Shown: positions 31,226 through 45,467, counted from the stretch's first letter. The stretch is 64,000 bases of DNA from Acetobacter okinawensis JCM 25146 (GCF_000613865.1 NZ_BAJU01000001.1:186001-250000); one strand, 5' to 3'. The notes: generated by a model not told the origin, from the letters alone. Program-made: numbers and translations.

Positions 31226-32770
31226 TTATGCCCGCCCTGTCCGTGCCATTATCAACGCTTCCTCGGCTGCGCGGAAGACAGCGCGTGCTTTGTGCTGTGT
31301 TTCTTCGTATTCGGCTTCAGGCACGCTGTCCGCGACAACGCCGCAGCCTGCCTGAACATGCATGATGCCATCTTTGACTACCGCCATGCGCAGGCCAATG
31401 CAGGTATCCATGTCGCCCCCTGCACCAAAATAGCCAATGCAGCCTGCGTAGGTGGCTCTGCGGGTGCGCTCGACCTCGTCAATAATTTCCATGGCGCGGA
31501 TTTTGGGAGCGCCGGTCAGGGTCCCGGCGGGAAAAGCCGCGACCAGAGCATCCAGCGCCTCCAGATCAGGTTTGAGCATGCCCTCCACATTGGAGGAAAT
31601 ATGCATGACGTGACTAAAACGTTCTATGACAAACCGCTCTGTCACCGTCACCGATCCGGGAATGCTGACACGCCCCACGTCATTACGGCCCAGATCAATC
31701 AGCATCAGATGCTCAGCAATTTCCTTCTGGTCGGCCAGAAGGTCTTTTTCCAGCGCCAGATCTTCCTCCGGGGTCTTTCCCCGTGGGCGCGTTCCCGCCA
31801 GTGGTCGGACGGTCATTTTACCGTCCCTGAGCCGGACAAGAATTTCTGGCGATGACCCAACTAGCGAAAAATCGCCCAAATCCAGATGGAACAGGAATGG
31901 CGCGGGGTTGATGCGCCTGAGTGCGCGGTAAAGGGAGAGTGAGGGTAGAGGGAATGCCGTGGAAAAACGCTGGCTTGGCACGACTTGAAAAGCATCGCCC
32001 GCTGCGATGTAATCCTGAATACGGCTTACGGCCGCGCAGAAATCCTGATGGCTGAATGTGGATGTGGGCTCCACAAAAGCGGGGATGTCAGCAGGGGCCT
32101 GGTAGTGTGGGAGCGCGCCGCTCAGGCAGGTTCTGGCACGCTCAAGGAGTGCATGTGCACTGGTCCATGCCTCTGCTGCCGTGGTGGTGGCATTGGGGCG
32201 AATGGGGGCTGCTAGAATAAGTTCGTCTGTAACCGTATCGAACACAGCAAACAGGCCGGGGCGCATCAGAACGGATTCAGGCAGGTTCAGATCGTCTGGT
32301 GGAGCATCTGGCAGATGCTCCATCTGACGCACCATATCGTACCCCAGATAACCAAACAGGCCTCCGATCATGGGGGGGAGTTCGGCAGGCAGATCCATGT
32401 GAGAGGCGTGGATCAGGGTCCGCAGACTAGCCAGAGGTGCGGCTGCATCGGGTATCGCGGTACCTAGTTGTCCGTCCTGTGTGGTGCTACGGCTGACTTT
32501 GCCGTTATGGCAGGTCCAGACCAGATCGGGCTTAAGGGCAATTACGGAGTAGCGGCCTCGTGTGGTGCCGCCTTCCACACTTTCCAGCAGCAGGGTGTGT
32601 TGGCCTGAACTGCCATCCATCTGGGCCAGCCGCATGTAGGCGGATACCGGCGTCAGTAGATCAGCAGGTTCAACGGAATAGACAATGCTGCCCCTGCCCG
32701 CTTCCCATGCGGCAGCGCAGGTCTGCTGGTCGGGAGAAGATGCGGTATGGGCCTTCATGCCATGGCTCAC
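31226..32770 (-). CDS. trpE: Anthranilate synthase component I
   Basis: A 514-residue chorismate-utilising enzyme. The C-terminal catalytic half includes RPLAGTRPRGKTPEED, LIDLGRNDVGRVS and TLTGAPKIRAMEIIDE. The N-terminal part carries the tryptophan feedback region. The open frame begins at a GTG (32770) overlapping the ppiD stop; an ATG at 32758 is an alternative. I see no attenuator-type leader peptide upstream, as it sits directly behind ppiD. Confidence 0.94.
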   Translation of the reverse strand: MSHGMKAHTASSPDQQTCAAAWEAGRGSIVYSVEPADLLTPVSAYMRLAQMDGSSGQHTLLLESVEGGTTRGRYSVIALKPDLVWTCHNGKVSRSTTQDGQLGTAIPDAAAPLASLRTLIHASHMDLPAELPPMIGGLFGYLGYDMVRQMEHLPDAPPDDLNLPESVLMRPGLFAVFDTVTDELILAAPIRPNATTTAAEAWTSAHALLERARTCLSGALPHYQAPADIPAFVEPTSTFSHQDFCAAVSRIQDYIAAGDAFQVVPSQRFSTAFPLPSLSLYRALRRINPAPFLFHLDLGDFSLVGSSPEILVRLRDGKMTVRPLAGTRPRGKTPEEDLALEKDLLADQKEIAEHLMLIDLGRNDVGRVSIPGSVTVTERFVIERFSHVMHISSNVEGMLKPDLEALDALVAAFPAGTLTGAPKIRAMEIIDEVERTRRATYAGCIGYFGAGGDMDTCIGLRMAVVKDGIMHVQAGCGVVADSVPEAEYEETQHKARAVFRAAEEALIMARTGRA

Positions 32771-34683
32771 TGTGCGGGCCCTCCAAATCCGGCGGCGGAG
32801 AGAGCTGCCTGAATGGCGGCATTGTTGATATGCGGGGGAACCCGTTTGCTGAGGTCCTGCACATAACTGGCCGCCAGATCATCCCCGTAAGCCTGAGCCA
32901 TATTATTTTTCAGTTTTTGCAGAACATCAGCGGGCGCTGGTGGGGTGGGTATGAAAACCCTGGTGACAACGGCCACAAAAAATGTATCCGCATTTTCTGC
33001 CATAACGGCCTGCCCTGCCTTCATGCGCGGGAGGTAGCTGGCAATTTCTGGTGGCAGCGCTTTGGTGGGGTTGGCAAGGGAGAATGGAATATCCCGCACG
33101 GTCTGCACACCGGGAGCATTCTGCGCTGCTATGCTGCCTTTCTGGCGGGCAGCAAGGAACAATGCCGTAGCCTGCTGGTCGGCTGCATGGTGGCGGGCAT
33201 CCGCCTGCCATGCGGTGACTACATCAGCTTTTGCCTGTTCAAACGTGCGCGGAGTGGCCGGAGTAATGGAGTCAACCGCCACGGCGAACCAGCTATTGTC
33301 CGGCCCGTCGATTAGCGTTGGATTGTCGCCCGTATTCTGCGCGAAAATCTGGTGGATGATGGCATCACGGAGCTTGCCGGATGCCGGAATCGGAGCGGGC
33401 TGCTTGTCCGCCGTGTTGCCCTGTGCATCTAGCGATCCGGCAATGGCGGCAGCCCCGATGGTGTCGGGAATGGCGTCGAGCCCCTTGCCTGCGATGGCAT
33501 CCTGCAACTGCCGACGGCGTTCGGTGACAACAGAAGGAGCCATAGCGGCGCGATACTGCTTGAGGATATCCTGCTTTGCATCCGCAAAGGATGTGCTGTG
33601 TGCAGGTAGAATTTTGGTTACGCGGAATACGGCCCAACCCATTTCGGTTTTAACGGGCCCCATGACCTGCCCCTGAGGGGCCTGAAAAAGAGCCTGCTTG
33701 AGAATGTCCGATGGAATCGTGGCAGGGCGTGCGCCGGGCATGTCTACCGATGCCGCGCCTTTGACAACATTCTGCGCACTCTGCCAGTCACCATTTTGCT
33801 TCCATGAATCGGCGATTTTCCGGGCATCGGCTTCGGTGGAAGCCGTAATGAGCTGGATGTCGCGGGTTTGTGGCACGTTGTAGCGGCTGCTCTGTTCATC
33901 ATAAAAATGTTTGAGCTGCGCGTCATCTACAGCAATGCTGTCGGCAACAGTCTGCGCGGACAGCACAACAATGCGGGCATGCCGGAGCTCGGGGGTGCCA
34001 AACTGCCACAGGTGGTTCGTATAATAACGCTGTAATGTTGCGTTGTCTGGCGTTGGTACGGTCGGCTGGGCCGCTACGGGAATGCTGATCAGGTCAACCA
34101 GTCGGGTGCGCGCGCCGTAATTGACCAGTGCATCAAGCAGGGTGATGGACACGGAGGCTCCCTGAGCCATGGGCTGGAGTAATGCGCGCACGGTCAGGTC
34201 ATCGCGGATCATGTCCAGCACCTGCTGTTCGCTCAGCCCCTGCGCGCTCAGGCGTTGGTTGAAGACAGCTCTGTCAAACTGCCCCGTCGGGCCCTTGAAG
34301 TAAGGCAGGGAGAACACTTCCTCCCGAATGGCGGAATCGGGGACGATAATCTTGAGATTACGTGCCGCCTCAAGCAGTTCGGCCTGTGAGATCAGGCGTT
34401 GCAGAATCTGGCGTGCAATTTGTCCCTGCATGACGGGGGACATGGCAGAGGGATCTTTGATCCCCATCTGCTGGGTGAGTGTGGGCATTTCCGAGCGCAG
34501 GGCCATGGCCAGGTCGCGCGTGGGAATGCGGTGCTGGCCCACGCGCGCCACCACATCGGTCTCCTCGCTCATGAAGCCAATAACGTCACCAATGCCCCAG
34601 CCGACAAAGGCCACAAACACAAGAATGGCAACAACGCGGCCCAGCCACGATTCAACAAGTACTCGGCGCAGGTAGGAAATCAT
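32767..34683 (-). CDS. ppiD: PpiD-like membrane-anchored peptidyl-prolyl isomerase/chaperone
   Basis: A 638-residue protein with one N-terminal membrane helix (about residues 16-38) and a large periplasmic part. A SurA_N-like chaperone domain is followed by a parvulin-type region (about 230-370), including the segment PVKTEMGWAVFRVTKI. It assists folding of exported proteins near the Sec translocon; secG lies just across the divergent intergenic region. It is the first gene of the ppiD-trpEGDC-moaC run. Confidence 0.85.
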   Translation of the reverse strand: MISYLRRVLVESWLGRVVAILVFVAFVGWGIGDVIGFMSEETDVVARVGQHRIPTRDLAMALRSEMPTLTQQMGIKDPSAMSPVMQGQIARQILQRLISQAELLEAARNLKIIVPDSAIREEVFSLPYFKGPTGQFDRAVFNQRLSAQGLSEQQVLDMIRDDLTVRALLQPMAQGASVSITLLDALVNYGARTRLVDLISIPVAAQPTVPTPDNATLQRYYTNHLWQFGTPELRHARIVVLSAQTVADSIAVDDAQLKHFYDEQSSRYNVPQTRDIQLITASTEADARKIADSWKQNGDWQSAQNVVKGAASVDMPGARPATIPSDILKQALFQAPQGQVMGPVKTEMGWAVFRVTKILPAHSTSFADAKQDILKQYRAAMAPSVVTERRRQLQDAIAGKGLDAIPDTIGAAAIAGSLDAQGNTADKQPAPIPASGKLRDAIIHQIFAQNTGDNPTLIDGPDNSWFAVAVDSITPATPRTFEQAKADVVTAWQADARHHAADQQATALFLAARQKGSIAAQNAPGVQTVRDIPFSLANPTKALPPEIASYLPRMKAGQAVMAENADTFFVAVVTRVFIPTPPAPADVLQKLKNNMAQAYGDDLAASYVQDLSKRVPPHINNAAIQAALSAAGFGGPAQ

Positions 34684-34917
34684 GACCCTATGGATCCACA
34701 GCTCATCATAAATGGGTTATGCTGATTGCAGCACATCTTGGGGCGGCACCATAAGCGGAGGTGTGCCGCTTGACCAGACTTAACCGTTGTGGGGCAGCAA
34801 TAAGGTATTAACCCTCTCTTGCCCCATGGTGTGCGTATATGGTTTAGCCTGTTGCCAATCGCGCCATGGCGGACACGACAGTGCAGTGCATGGCCGCACA
34901 GGATCGGGAGGAAGGGT

Positions 34918-35658
34918 ATGAGCAGACAGATTATTGTCGGCAATTGGAAAATGAATGGCACCCGTCAGGATGCACAGGCACTGGTGCAGGCCCTTATCAG
35001 TGGTTTGCCTGCATCTGCCCCGGATGTGGTCGTTTGCCCCCCCTTTACGCAACTGGCCCTTGTGGAGCCTGCTTTGGCTGCATCCCCCATTGGCCTTGGT
35101 GCGCAGGATTGCCACAAGGATGTGTCCGGTGCGCACACGGGCGATATTTCACCCCTCATGCTGGCTGACCTTGGGGTCACGCACGTGATTCTGGGTCATT
35201 CGGAACGGCGTCAGGAGCATGGTGAACTGGATGAAACCGTGCGCGAAAAGGCCGTGGCGGCAACCAAAGCGGGCCTGACACCCATTGTCTGCATTGGTGA
35301 GACGGAAGAGCAGCGCGAAAGCGGAGAATATGAGGATGTGCTCGGCTGGCAGATCAAGGGCTCGCTTCCCGATGGATTTGCCGGTATTGTGGCGTACGAA
35401 CCCATCTGGGCTATAGGAACGGGGCTTGCTGCCACGACCGACCAGATAGCCCAAACCATGTCTTTCTTGCGTGCGGAATTGGTCCGACAGTTTGGAGAGG
35501 CTGGAAAAGCTATCAAAATCCTGTATGGAGGGTCCGTAAACGCTGGTAACGCTGTTTCCGTTCTTTCCATTCCCGAGGTCGCGGGCGCACTGGTTGGCGG
35601 CGCGAGCCTTAAGGCGGATGCATTTCTTTCTATTGTCAGCGCAGCCTCCGCTGCCTGA
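34918..35658 (+). CDS. tpiA: Triosephosphate isomerase
   Basis: A 246-residue TIM. Catalytic residues are seen as Lys in NWKMNG, His in ILGHSERR and Glu in AYEPIWAIGTG, with the phosphate-binding YGGSV loop. The ATG at 34918, with GGAGGAAGGG just upstream, is preferred over the open frame reaching 34819. It interconverts DHAP and glyceraldehyde 3-phosphate. Confidence 0.96.
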   Translation: MSRQIIVGNWKMNGTRQDAQALVQALISGLPASAPDVVVCPPFTQLALVEPALAASPIGLGAQDCHKDVSGAHTGDISPLMLADLGVTHVILGHSERRQEHGELDETVREKAVAATKAGLTPIVCIGETEEQRESGEYEDVLGWQIKGSLPDGFAGIVAYEPIWAIGTGLAATTDQIAQTMSFLRAELVRQFGEAGKAIKILYGGSVNAGNAVSVLSIPEVAGALVGGASLKADAFLSIVSAASAA

Positions 35659-35685
35659 CATTGCTGCTTTGATCTGGAACCCGAC

Positions 35686-36030
35686 ATGACGACAGCCCTG
35701 CTGATCCTGCATTTCTGTGTCACCATTGCTCTGATTGGCGTTGTGCTGATCCAGCGGAGCGAGGGTGGCGGCCTTGGTATTGGTAACAGTCAGGGTATGG
35801 GGGCCTTCATGTCCGGTCGCGGGACAGCAAACCTGCTGACCCGCACAACTGCCGTGCTGGCAGGGCTGTTCATGCTGCTCTCGCTCCTGCTCGCCATGCT
35901 TTACAAAGGCGGCGTGACAGGTGCCGGGCATGATATTCTGGCCCAGCCTCCGGCCGAAACCGCGCCCGTTGCCGCATCTGCTCCGCCTGCGGTGCAGACA
36001 CAGGCACCTCCTGCGGCTTCCAAGCCCTGA
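35686..36030 (+). CDS. secG: Protein translocase subunit SecG
   Basis: A 114-residue membrane protein with two helices (about residues 3-20 and 54-70) separated by the typical Gly/Ser-rich loop RSEGGGLGIGNSQGMG, then an Ala/Pro-rich tail. It is the accessory subunit of SecYEG. It follows tpiA by 27 bases and precedes pyrG by 143 bases, an order common in alphaproteobacteria. Confidence 0.92.
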   Translation: MTTALLILHFCVTIALIGVVLIQRSEGGGLGIGNSQGMGAFMSGRGTANLLTRTTAVLAGLFMLLSLLLAMLYKGGVTGAGHDILAQPPAETAPVAASAPPAVQTQAPPAASKP

Positions 36031-36083
36031 AAAATGCATTCGTCCTTCTCTGATACCGTTTTGGTGCGCAGGGAAGACCATGA

Positions 36084-37803
<1,720 letters not shown>

Positions 37804-37807
<4 letters not shown>

Positions 37808-38640
37808 CCATCCTTTCTGGCGCGCCGGTTCAGATTGGAGGTCTGGAGATTGGGAACGATCTGCCTTTCGTTCTGATAGCCGGTCCCTGCCAGATTGAAT
37901 CAGCAGCTCACGCGCTGGAAACAGCGGCGGCTTTGAAGGAAATCTGCCAGCGTGCCGATGTGGGGCTGATTTATAAGAGCTCTTTTGACAAGGCTAATCG
38001 TACCAGTCTTTCCAGCACACGTGGTGTTGGATTGCAGGAGGGCATCTCCATTCTGGCGGATGTGCGCCAGACATATGATCTGCCAGTGCTGACTGATGTG
38101 CACACGGCCGAGCAATGCGCCCCCGTTGCCGAGGCTGTGGATGTGTTGCAAATCCCCGCCTTTTTATGCCGTCAGACAGATTTGCTTCTGGCTGCAGGCA
38201 GAACCGGGGCTGCAGTTAATGTAAAAAAGGGGCAGTTCCTTGCCCCGTGGGATATGCAGCATGTTGCTGCCAAAATTGCCTCAACAGGCAATCAGCGCGT
38301 TATGTTGTGCGAACGTGGGACCAGCTTTGGGTATAATACGCTGGTCAATGACATGCGCGGGTTGCCTATTATGGCCCAGACGGGTTGCCCGGTTGTGTTC
38401 GATGCCACGCACTCTGTGCAACAACCCGGTGGGTTAGGCGGAGCCAGTGGCGGGCAGCGCGAGTTTGCCCCCATTCTCTCACGCGCAGCATTAGCTATTG
38501 GTGTAGCTGCATTGTTTGTGGAAACGCATGAAGACCCAGACAGCGCACCAAGTGATGGTCCCAATATGCTGCCAATAAGCAGTTTGCCTGCACTGCTGGA
38601 GCAGTTCCGGGCAATAGATTGTCTGATTAAAGGCCGCTAA
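37804..38640 (+). CDS. kdsA: 2-dehydro-3-deoxyphosphooctonate aldolase (KDO-8-phosphate synthase)
   Basis: A 278-residue enzyme condensing PEP with arabinose 5-phosphate for lipopolysaccharide core synthesis. Motifs include [43 protein letters not shown] and [13 protein letters not shown]. The ATG at 37804 overlaps the pyrG stop (ATGA); the frame is open further upstream but only as a shadow of pyrG. It is followed by a strong bidirectional terminator. Confidence 0.96.
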
Positions 38641-38673
38641 TCGGCTCGTTTTTAAGGGCGATGCGTCGCATAT

Positions 38674-38711
38674 AAAAAGACGCCATGGATATTTTCCATG
38701 GCGTCTTTTTT
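38674..38711. terminator. Bidirectional intrinsic terminator between kdsA and gyrB
   Basis: GACGCCATGGA (38679-38689) pairs perfectly with TCCATGGCGTC (38695-38705) around a five-base loop. The stem is flanked by A5 on the left and a run of seven T on the right, so it works as a Rho-independent terminator on both strands. It serves the convergent tpiA-secG-pyrG-kdsA and gyrB transcripts. Confidence 0.93.
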
Positions 38712-38730
38712 TGTCGGTATGATGTTGAAT

Positions 38731-41214
<2,484 letters not shown>

Positions 41215-41261
41215 TTATACTCTGCCCATGGCATTGCGACCAGCGTGGAAGGCGCGTTTTG

Positions 41262-42449
41262 TCAGCAGATCGACAAAAAAGACCCCAGCCGGATGCTGGC
41301 AAACTGGGCGTGGCCCTGCAATGGCGCAAAAGGGGCGGAATCCGTGCCTGTTATCAGCACCGTGCTTTGAAAATTTCGCAGAATTTTTTGCAAGGATATT
41401 CGACGTTGCTCGTCCAGATGCACAAGGGGTTCATCAAGCAACAGCAGGGGGGCTGTTCCCCTGTGATCCCGGACCAGTCGGGCGTGCGCCAGAATAAGCC
41501 CGATTAGCAAAGATTTCTGCTGGCCGGTGCTGGCCAGTGCTGCGGGGAGATTTTTTTTCAGGTCCATGAGTTGGAAGTCTGTTTTGTGCACCCCAAGGCC
41601 TGAGCGACCTTTCTCCCGGTCCACCGTGCGTGTGGCAAAAAGTTTTTCCTTAAGCCAGTCTTCCACATGTAGCGCAGGCGCCGCGTCCAGTCGGTCTGCT
41701 ATTGCACAGTCCAGCTTAATCTGTACGGCGGGAAAAGCATCCATATCCTGCTGGGCGTACAGGTTGATCTGGCGCACAGTTTCATTCCGGGCAGCAGCAA
41801 CGGATACGCCATGGCGGGCCATGGCACCTTCCAGCCCGGAGAGCCACACCTGCTCGTTGGCACGTGTTTGCAGCAGGCGGTTTCTTTGCGTCATGGCGCG
41901 GTCATAGGCCGCCAGTTCGCGGGCATGGTGGGGATAGGCGGCCATAACCAGCCGGTCCAGAAAACGGCGTCGGCCAGAGGTGCTCTCGCTGAACAGCCGG
42001 TCCATCTGTGGGGTCAGCCAGACGGCTGCAAGGGGATTTTCCCAAGTATTCTGGTTACGAAGAGGTCTGCCGTTTAACAGAAAAATCCGCCGTGGCGTTT
42101 CTGTGCCGGGTTGTAGGCCGGTGCCAAGGTCAATGGGATGGCCATCTACCAGAATATGGGACGCGACCCCCCAATGTGCGCTGCCGTTCTGACCAAAATG
42201 GCTTAAGGGAGCGCCGCGTAGTCCACGGCCGGGGGTCAGAAGAGAGACTGCTTCGAGCAGATTGGTTTTGCCGCTGCCGTTCTCGCCAGTCAGCACAACA
42301 ATGGGCGCTTGTGGGCTGAGGGTAAGCTGGTCGTAATTACGGAAGCGGCAAAGCGAGAGCCGGCTGAGTTGCAGCTTTGTGGAAGGCAGCCCCTCCCTGC
42401 TGGTGAACAGGTGTGGGGCTGCGTAATGGTGCGACGCGGATGTTGTCAC
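41262..42449 (-). CDS. recF: DNA replication and repair protein RecF
   Basis: A 395-residue SMC-like ATPase loading RecA at gaps. Walker A is GENGSGKTNLLEA near residue 55, the ABC-type signature region is STGQQKSLLIGLILAHA, and Walker B is LLLLDEPLVHLDEQRR. The frame opens at a GTG (42449) that overlaps the dnaN stop; the first 25 or so residues are not conserved, so a start nearer the segment LQLSRLSLCRFRNY is possible. Confidence 0.93.
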   Translation of the reverse strand: MTTSASHHYAAPHLFTSREGLPSTKLQLSRLSLCRFRNYDQLTLSPQAPIVVLTGENGSGKTNLLEAVSLLTPGRGLRGAPLSHFGQNGSAHWGVASHILVDGHPIDLGTGLQPGTETPRRIFLLNGRPLRNQNTWENPLAAVWLTPQMDRLFSESTSGRRRFLDRLVMAAYPHHARELAAYDRAMTQRNRLLQTRANEQVWLSGLEGAMARHGVSVAAARNETVRQINLYAQQDMDAFPAVQIKLDCAIADRLDAAPALHVEDWLKEKLFATRTVDREKGRSGLGVHKTDFQLMDLKKNLPAALASTGQQKSLLIGLILAHARLVRDHRGTAPLLLLDEPLVHLDEQRRISLQKILRNFQSTVLITGTDSAPFAPLQGHAQFASIRLGSFLSIC

Positions 42450-43570
42450 ACCCGCATCGGCATCAGGACATAGAGAGCGGATGGGCTATCCACATCACGC
42501 ACAATGGTGGGGGATGCACTATCCGCAAAGCAGAATTCGACTTCTTTTTCCACCTGATCAGTAATGTCGTTCAGATAGCGGGCCTGAAAACCGATTTCGA
42601 GCGCTTCGGCATCATAGGAAATACGGTTGTCATCCAGCTCTTCCTTGGCTGTTCCCTGCTCTGCACTGCTGGCGGAGAGGGTGAGCAAGCCGGGTTCCAG
42701 CATCAGTTTGACCGGGCGTGAGCGTTCCTGACTAATGGCTGCCACACGTGCTACAGCATCGGAAAAATCTTTTTTGCCTACGCGTAGAATGCGGGTGTTG
42801 TTGCGGGGAATAACGCGTTCATATTCAGGGAACGTGCCATCAATCAGTTTGGATGTCAGGGTGATCGGGCCAACCGTGAACTGAATCCGCGTTTCGGAAA
42901 GAGCAACGGAAATTTCTTCTGGCGCTTCGTCTATCAGCTTGCGCAGTTCTGCCACCGTTTTGCGCGGAATGATAACGCCTGGCATACCAGCTGCACCTGT
43001 CGGCATTTCTGCCTCTACCCGCGCCAGACGATGACCATCGGTTGCCACTGCGCGCAGGAGCGGTTTGCCGTCGATGTCTGCAGCATGCAGGTAAATACCG
43101 TTCAGGTAGTACCGGGTTTCTTCCGTGGAAATGGCAAAGCGTGTCCGGTCGATCAGTGAGCGCAGGATGGTGCCATTCAGGTGGAAACGATGCGGGAAGT
43201 CCCCTGCTCCCATGGACGGAAAGTCATCCACACTCAGCACGTTCAGATGTGTTGCATAACGGCCTGCGCGCAGGTGGAGTTGGCCATCACTGTCTGTCTG
43301 GTCGAGTTCCACTTCAACGCCATCGGGCAGCTTGCGTACGATTTCGTACAATACAGAAGCCGGTGCAGTGGTTGCCCCGTCCCGCGTGATGGTGGCGGGA
43401 ACGGTCTCAACGACCTCGATTTCCATGTCCGTGGCCTTCAGGCAAAGCTGCCCGTTTGAGGCCTGCATGAGCACGTTGGCGAGAATGGGAATGGTATTGC
43501 GTTTTTCCGCCACGCTCTGGATGTGAGCCAACGCCTTGAGCAGCGTTGCGCGCTCTGCCGAAAATTTCAT
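42446..43570 (-). CDS. dnaN: DNA polymerase III subunit beta (sliding clamp)
   Basis: A 374-residue clamp protein with the canonical start MKFSAERATLLKALAHIQSV (ATG at 43570) and the canonical end YVLMPMRV. Three clamp-domain repeats are covered by normal length. It follows dnaA by 118 bases and overlaps recF by four bases (GTGA). Confidence 0.97.
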   Translation of the reverse strand: MKFSAERATLLKALAHIQSVAEKRNTIPILANVLMQASNGQLCLKATDMEIEVVETVPATITRDGATTAPASVLYEIVRKLPDGVEVELDQTDSDGQLHLRAGRYATHLNVLSVDDFPSMGAGDFPHRFHLNGTILRSLIDRTRFAISTEETRYYLNGIYLHAADIDGKPLLRAVATDGHRLARVEAEMPTGAAGMPGVIIPRKTVAELRKLIDEAPEEISVALSETRIQFTVGPITLTSKLIDGTFPEYERVIPRNNTRILRVGKKDFSDAVARVAAISQERSRPVKLMLEPGLLTLSASSAEQGTAKEELDDNRISYDAEALEIGFQARYLNDITDQVEKEVEFCFADSASPTIVRDVDSPSALYVLMPMRV

Positions 43571-43688
43571 TGATCCCTCTTTCCTGCACAGCAAGTTCCA
43601 TACTCCTGAGTGGAGCAGGAACCCGGCTTGTCCGTTGTAAAACTAACAGGCCGCGTTGATCCGTCAATCCTTTTGGATAGCTGGCTTT

Positions 43689-45125
43689 TTAGCTCTCCAG
43701 CATGCGTCGCATCAGTTCCACATCTTCGGCAAAAGCTGCGTCACGCTCCATCAGTTCCGTTACGCGGTTAACTGCATGCATGACTGTTGTGTGGTCACGG
43801 TTGCCAAACTTGCGACCAATCTCGGGCAGGGAGCGGCTGGTGAGCTGCTTGGCCAGATACATGGCGACCTGTCGGGGGCGAGCAACATTGCGGGCGCGGC
43901 GGGCCGAGGACATGTCGGTCAGGCGGATATTCCAGTGCTCCGCGACTTTTTTCTGGATTTCCTCAATGGTGACGCGCCGGTCATGGGCCTTGAGAATGTC
44001 GTGCAGCACATCCTGCGTGGCTTCCAGCGTGACCGGGCGGCCAAAAAGGTTGGCATGGGCAATCAGTCGGTTCAGAGCGCCTTCAAGCTCACGCACGTTG
44101 GATGTGATCTTGTGCGCCAGAAACTCCAGAACCTTTGCGGGCACCACAACCCCGGAGGCAGCGGCCTTGGCTTCCAGAATGGAAATGCGCAACTCAAAAG
44201 TCGTGGCGTGAATATCGGCCACCATACCACATCCCAGACGGGTGCGGAGCCTGTCTTCCAAACCAGAAAGGTCAGATGGAGATTTGTCGGCCGAGACCAC
44301 GATCTGACGGCCCGCATCCACCAGAGCGTTAAACGTGTGGAAGAATTCTTCCTGCGTATTGTCCTTGCCGATCAGGAACTGCAGGTCGTCAATCATCAGA
44401 ACATCGACCGAGCGGAGCTGTTCCTTGAACTCGATGGTGGACTGGGAGCGGATGGCAGCAATAAAGCGGTACATGAATTTTTCGGCAGACATATAGGCTA
44501 CCGAGACGTTGCCACTCCTCACCAGTTCCGCGCCTATGGCATGCATGAGGTGCGTTTTGCCCAAGCCAACGCCACCATAAAGGAAAAGCGGGTTAAAGCC
44601 GACGCTGGAGGGTTTTTCCGCCACACGGCGAGCGCAGGCATAGGCAAATTCATTTGGTTTGCCGACCACGAATGTATCAAACGTAAACCGGCTGTCCAGC
44701 GCGGTAACAAGGTCACTGCGCACTTCGGCAACGGGTTTGGTGGCCGGGTTCTGCTCTTCTGGCGCAGAGGGGCTGCCTACTGGTGACGCTGCAACTTCGG
44801 CTAGCTGGAGTGGGGCCGGGTCACCCGGTCTTGCAACCTGTAATTCAACACGCCGGAGTGCAGGCACCTCATTGTGCCACAGCTCATTCAGGCGGTCTCC
44901 GTACTGGCTGCGAACCCAGTCGCGCAGGAAGCGTGTTGGCAGGAGGAGCGTAATTTCGTCCCCGTCAATCGGGCCGAGGGCAATCTGGGTCAGCCATGTG
45001 CGGTATTCAACCTCACCGACCTCTCCCTTCAGGCGGCCGCAGATACGCAGCCACGATTCCGCAAGCCCTTTGTTGTCTTCCAGTCGGGAAAAGGCGCTTT
45101 CGTCATCGTCCACTCCGATTGTCAT
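43689..45125 (-). CDS. dnaA: Chromosomal replication initiator protein DnaA
   Basis: A 478-residue initiator ATPase. Domain I is at the N-terminus, with a variable Pro/Ala-rich linker around residues 100-135. The AAA+ domain has Walker A GGVGLGKTHLMHA and Walker B VLMIDDLQFL, and domain IV has the DNA-binding signature GNRDHTTVMHAVNRV. GGGAG seven bases before the ATG supports the start. It heads the dnaA-dnaN-recF-gyrB block. Confidence 0.97.
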   Translation of the reverse strand: MTIGVDDDESAFSRLEDNKGLAESWLRICGRLKGEVGEVEYRTWLTQIALGPIDGDEITLLLPTRFLRDWVRSQYGDRLNELWHNEVPALRRVELQVARPGDPAPLQLAEVAASPVGSPSAPEEQNPATKPVAEVRSDLVTALDSRFTFDTFVVGKPNEFAYACARRVAEKPSSVGFNPLFLYGGVGLGKTHLMHAIGAELVRSGNVSVAYMSAEKFMYRFIAAIRSQSTIEFKEQLRSVDVLMIDDLQFLIGKDNTQEEFFHTFNALVDAGRQIVVSADKSPSDLSGLEDRLRTRLGCGMVADIHATTFELRISILEAKAAASGVVVPAKVLEFLAHKITSNVRELEGALNRLIAHANLFGRPVTLEATQDVLHDILKAHDRRVTIEEIQKKVAEHWNIRLTDMSSARRARNVARPRQVAMYLAKQLTSRSLPEIGRKFGNRDHTTVMHAVNRVTELMERDAAFAEDVELMRRMLES

Positions 45126-45467
45126 TTTTGCTCCCGAGCGGTCATATAAAGGCGCATGTCGTGCGCAAAAAACTCAACGGGACCAAATGCTTTTGGCTGT
45201 GTGTCCCGGTTCTGATCTGTTCTGATGCGTGCCTTGCCTCAGCGCGACCGTAAAGACTCTTGCGGGCCAAGCCTGCTCAAGGGGCACTCTAACCAGAATA
45301 AAGCAGTGTCATGCCCGCGGGCAACGAAAAAGCTTTTCCCTGATCGGATGGCACGGTTGCGGTGGCATATGCTCCGCACAAAAAGCAAAGCCGAATCATC
45401 GCCATGATGATTCGGCTTTGCTGCAAACAATCATGCTGGCAACTGCGGGAGTTGCCTGACTGTTTGA
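45126..45467. other. Intergenic region between rpsT and dnaA
   Basis: 342 bases without a gene. The rpsT side holds a strong terminator (45380-45422). The rest should contain the dnaA promoter on the minus strand. I looked for DnaA boxes (TTATCCACA and near variants on both strands) and an AT-rich unwinding stretch and see neither, so this does not look like oriC. Confidence 0.6.
45380..45422 (-). terminator. Intrinsic terminator of rpsT
   Basis: A 17-base perfect inverted repeat: AGCAAAGCCGAATCATC at 45384-45400 and its complement at 45406-45422, loop GCCAT. On the minus strand, downstream of rpsT, the stem is followed by TTTTT (45384 to 45380). Confidence 0.9.
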
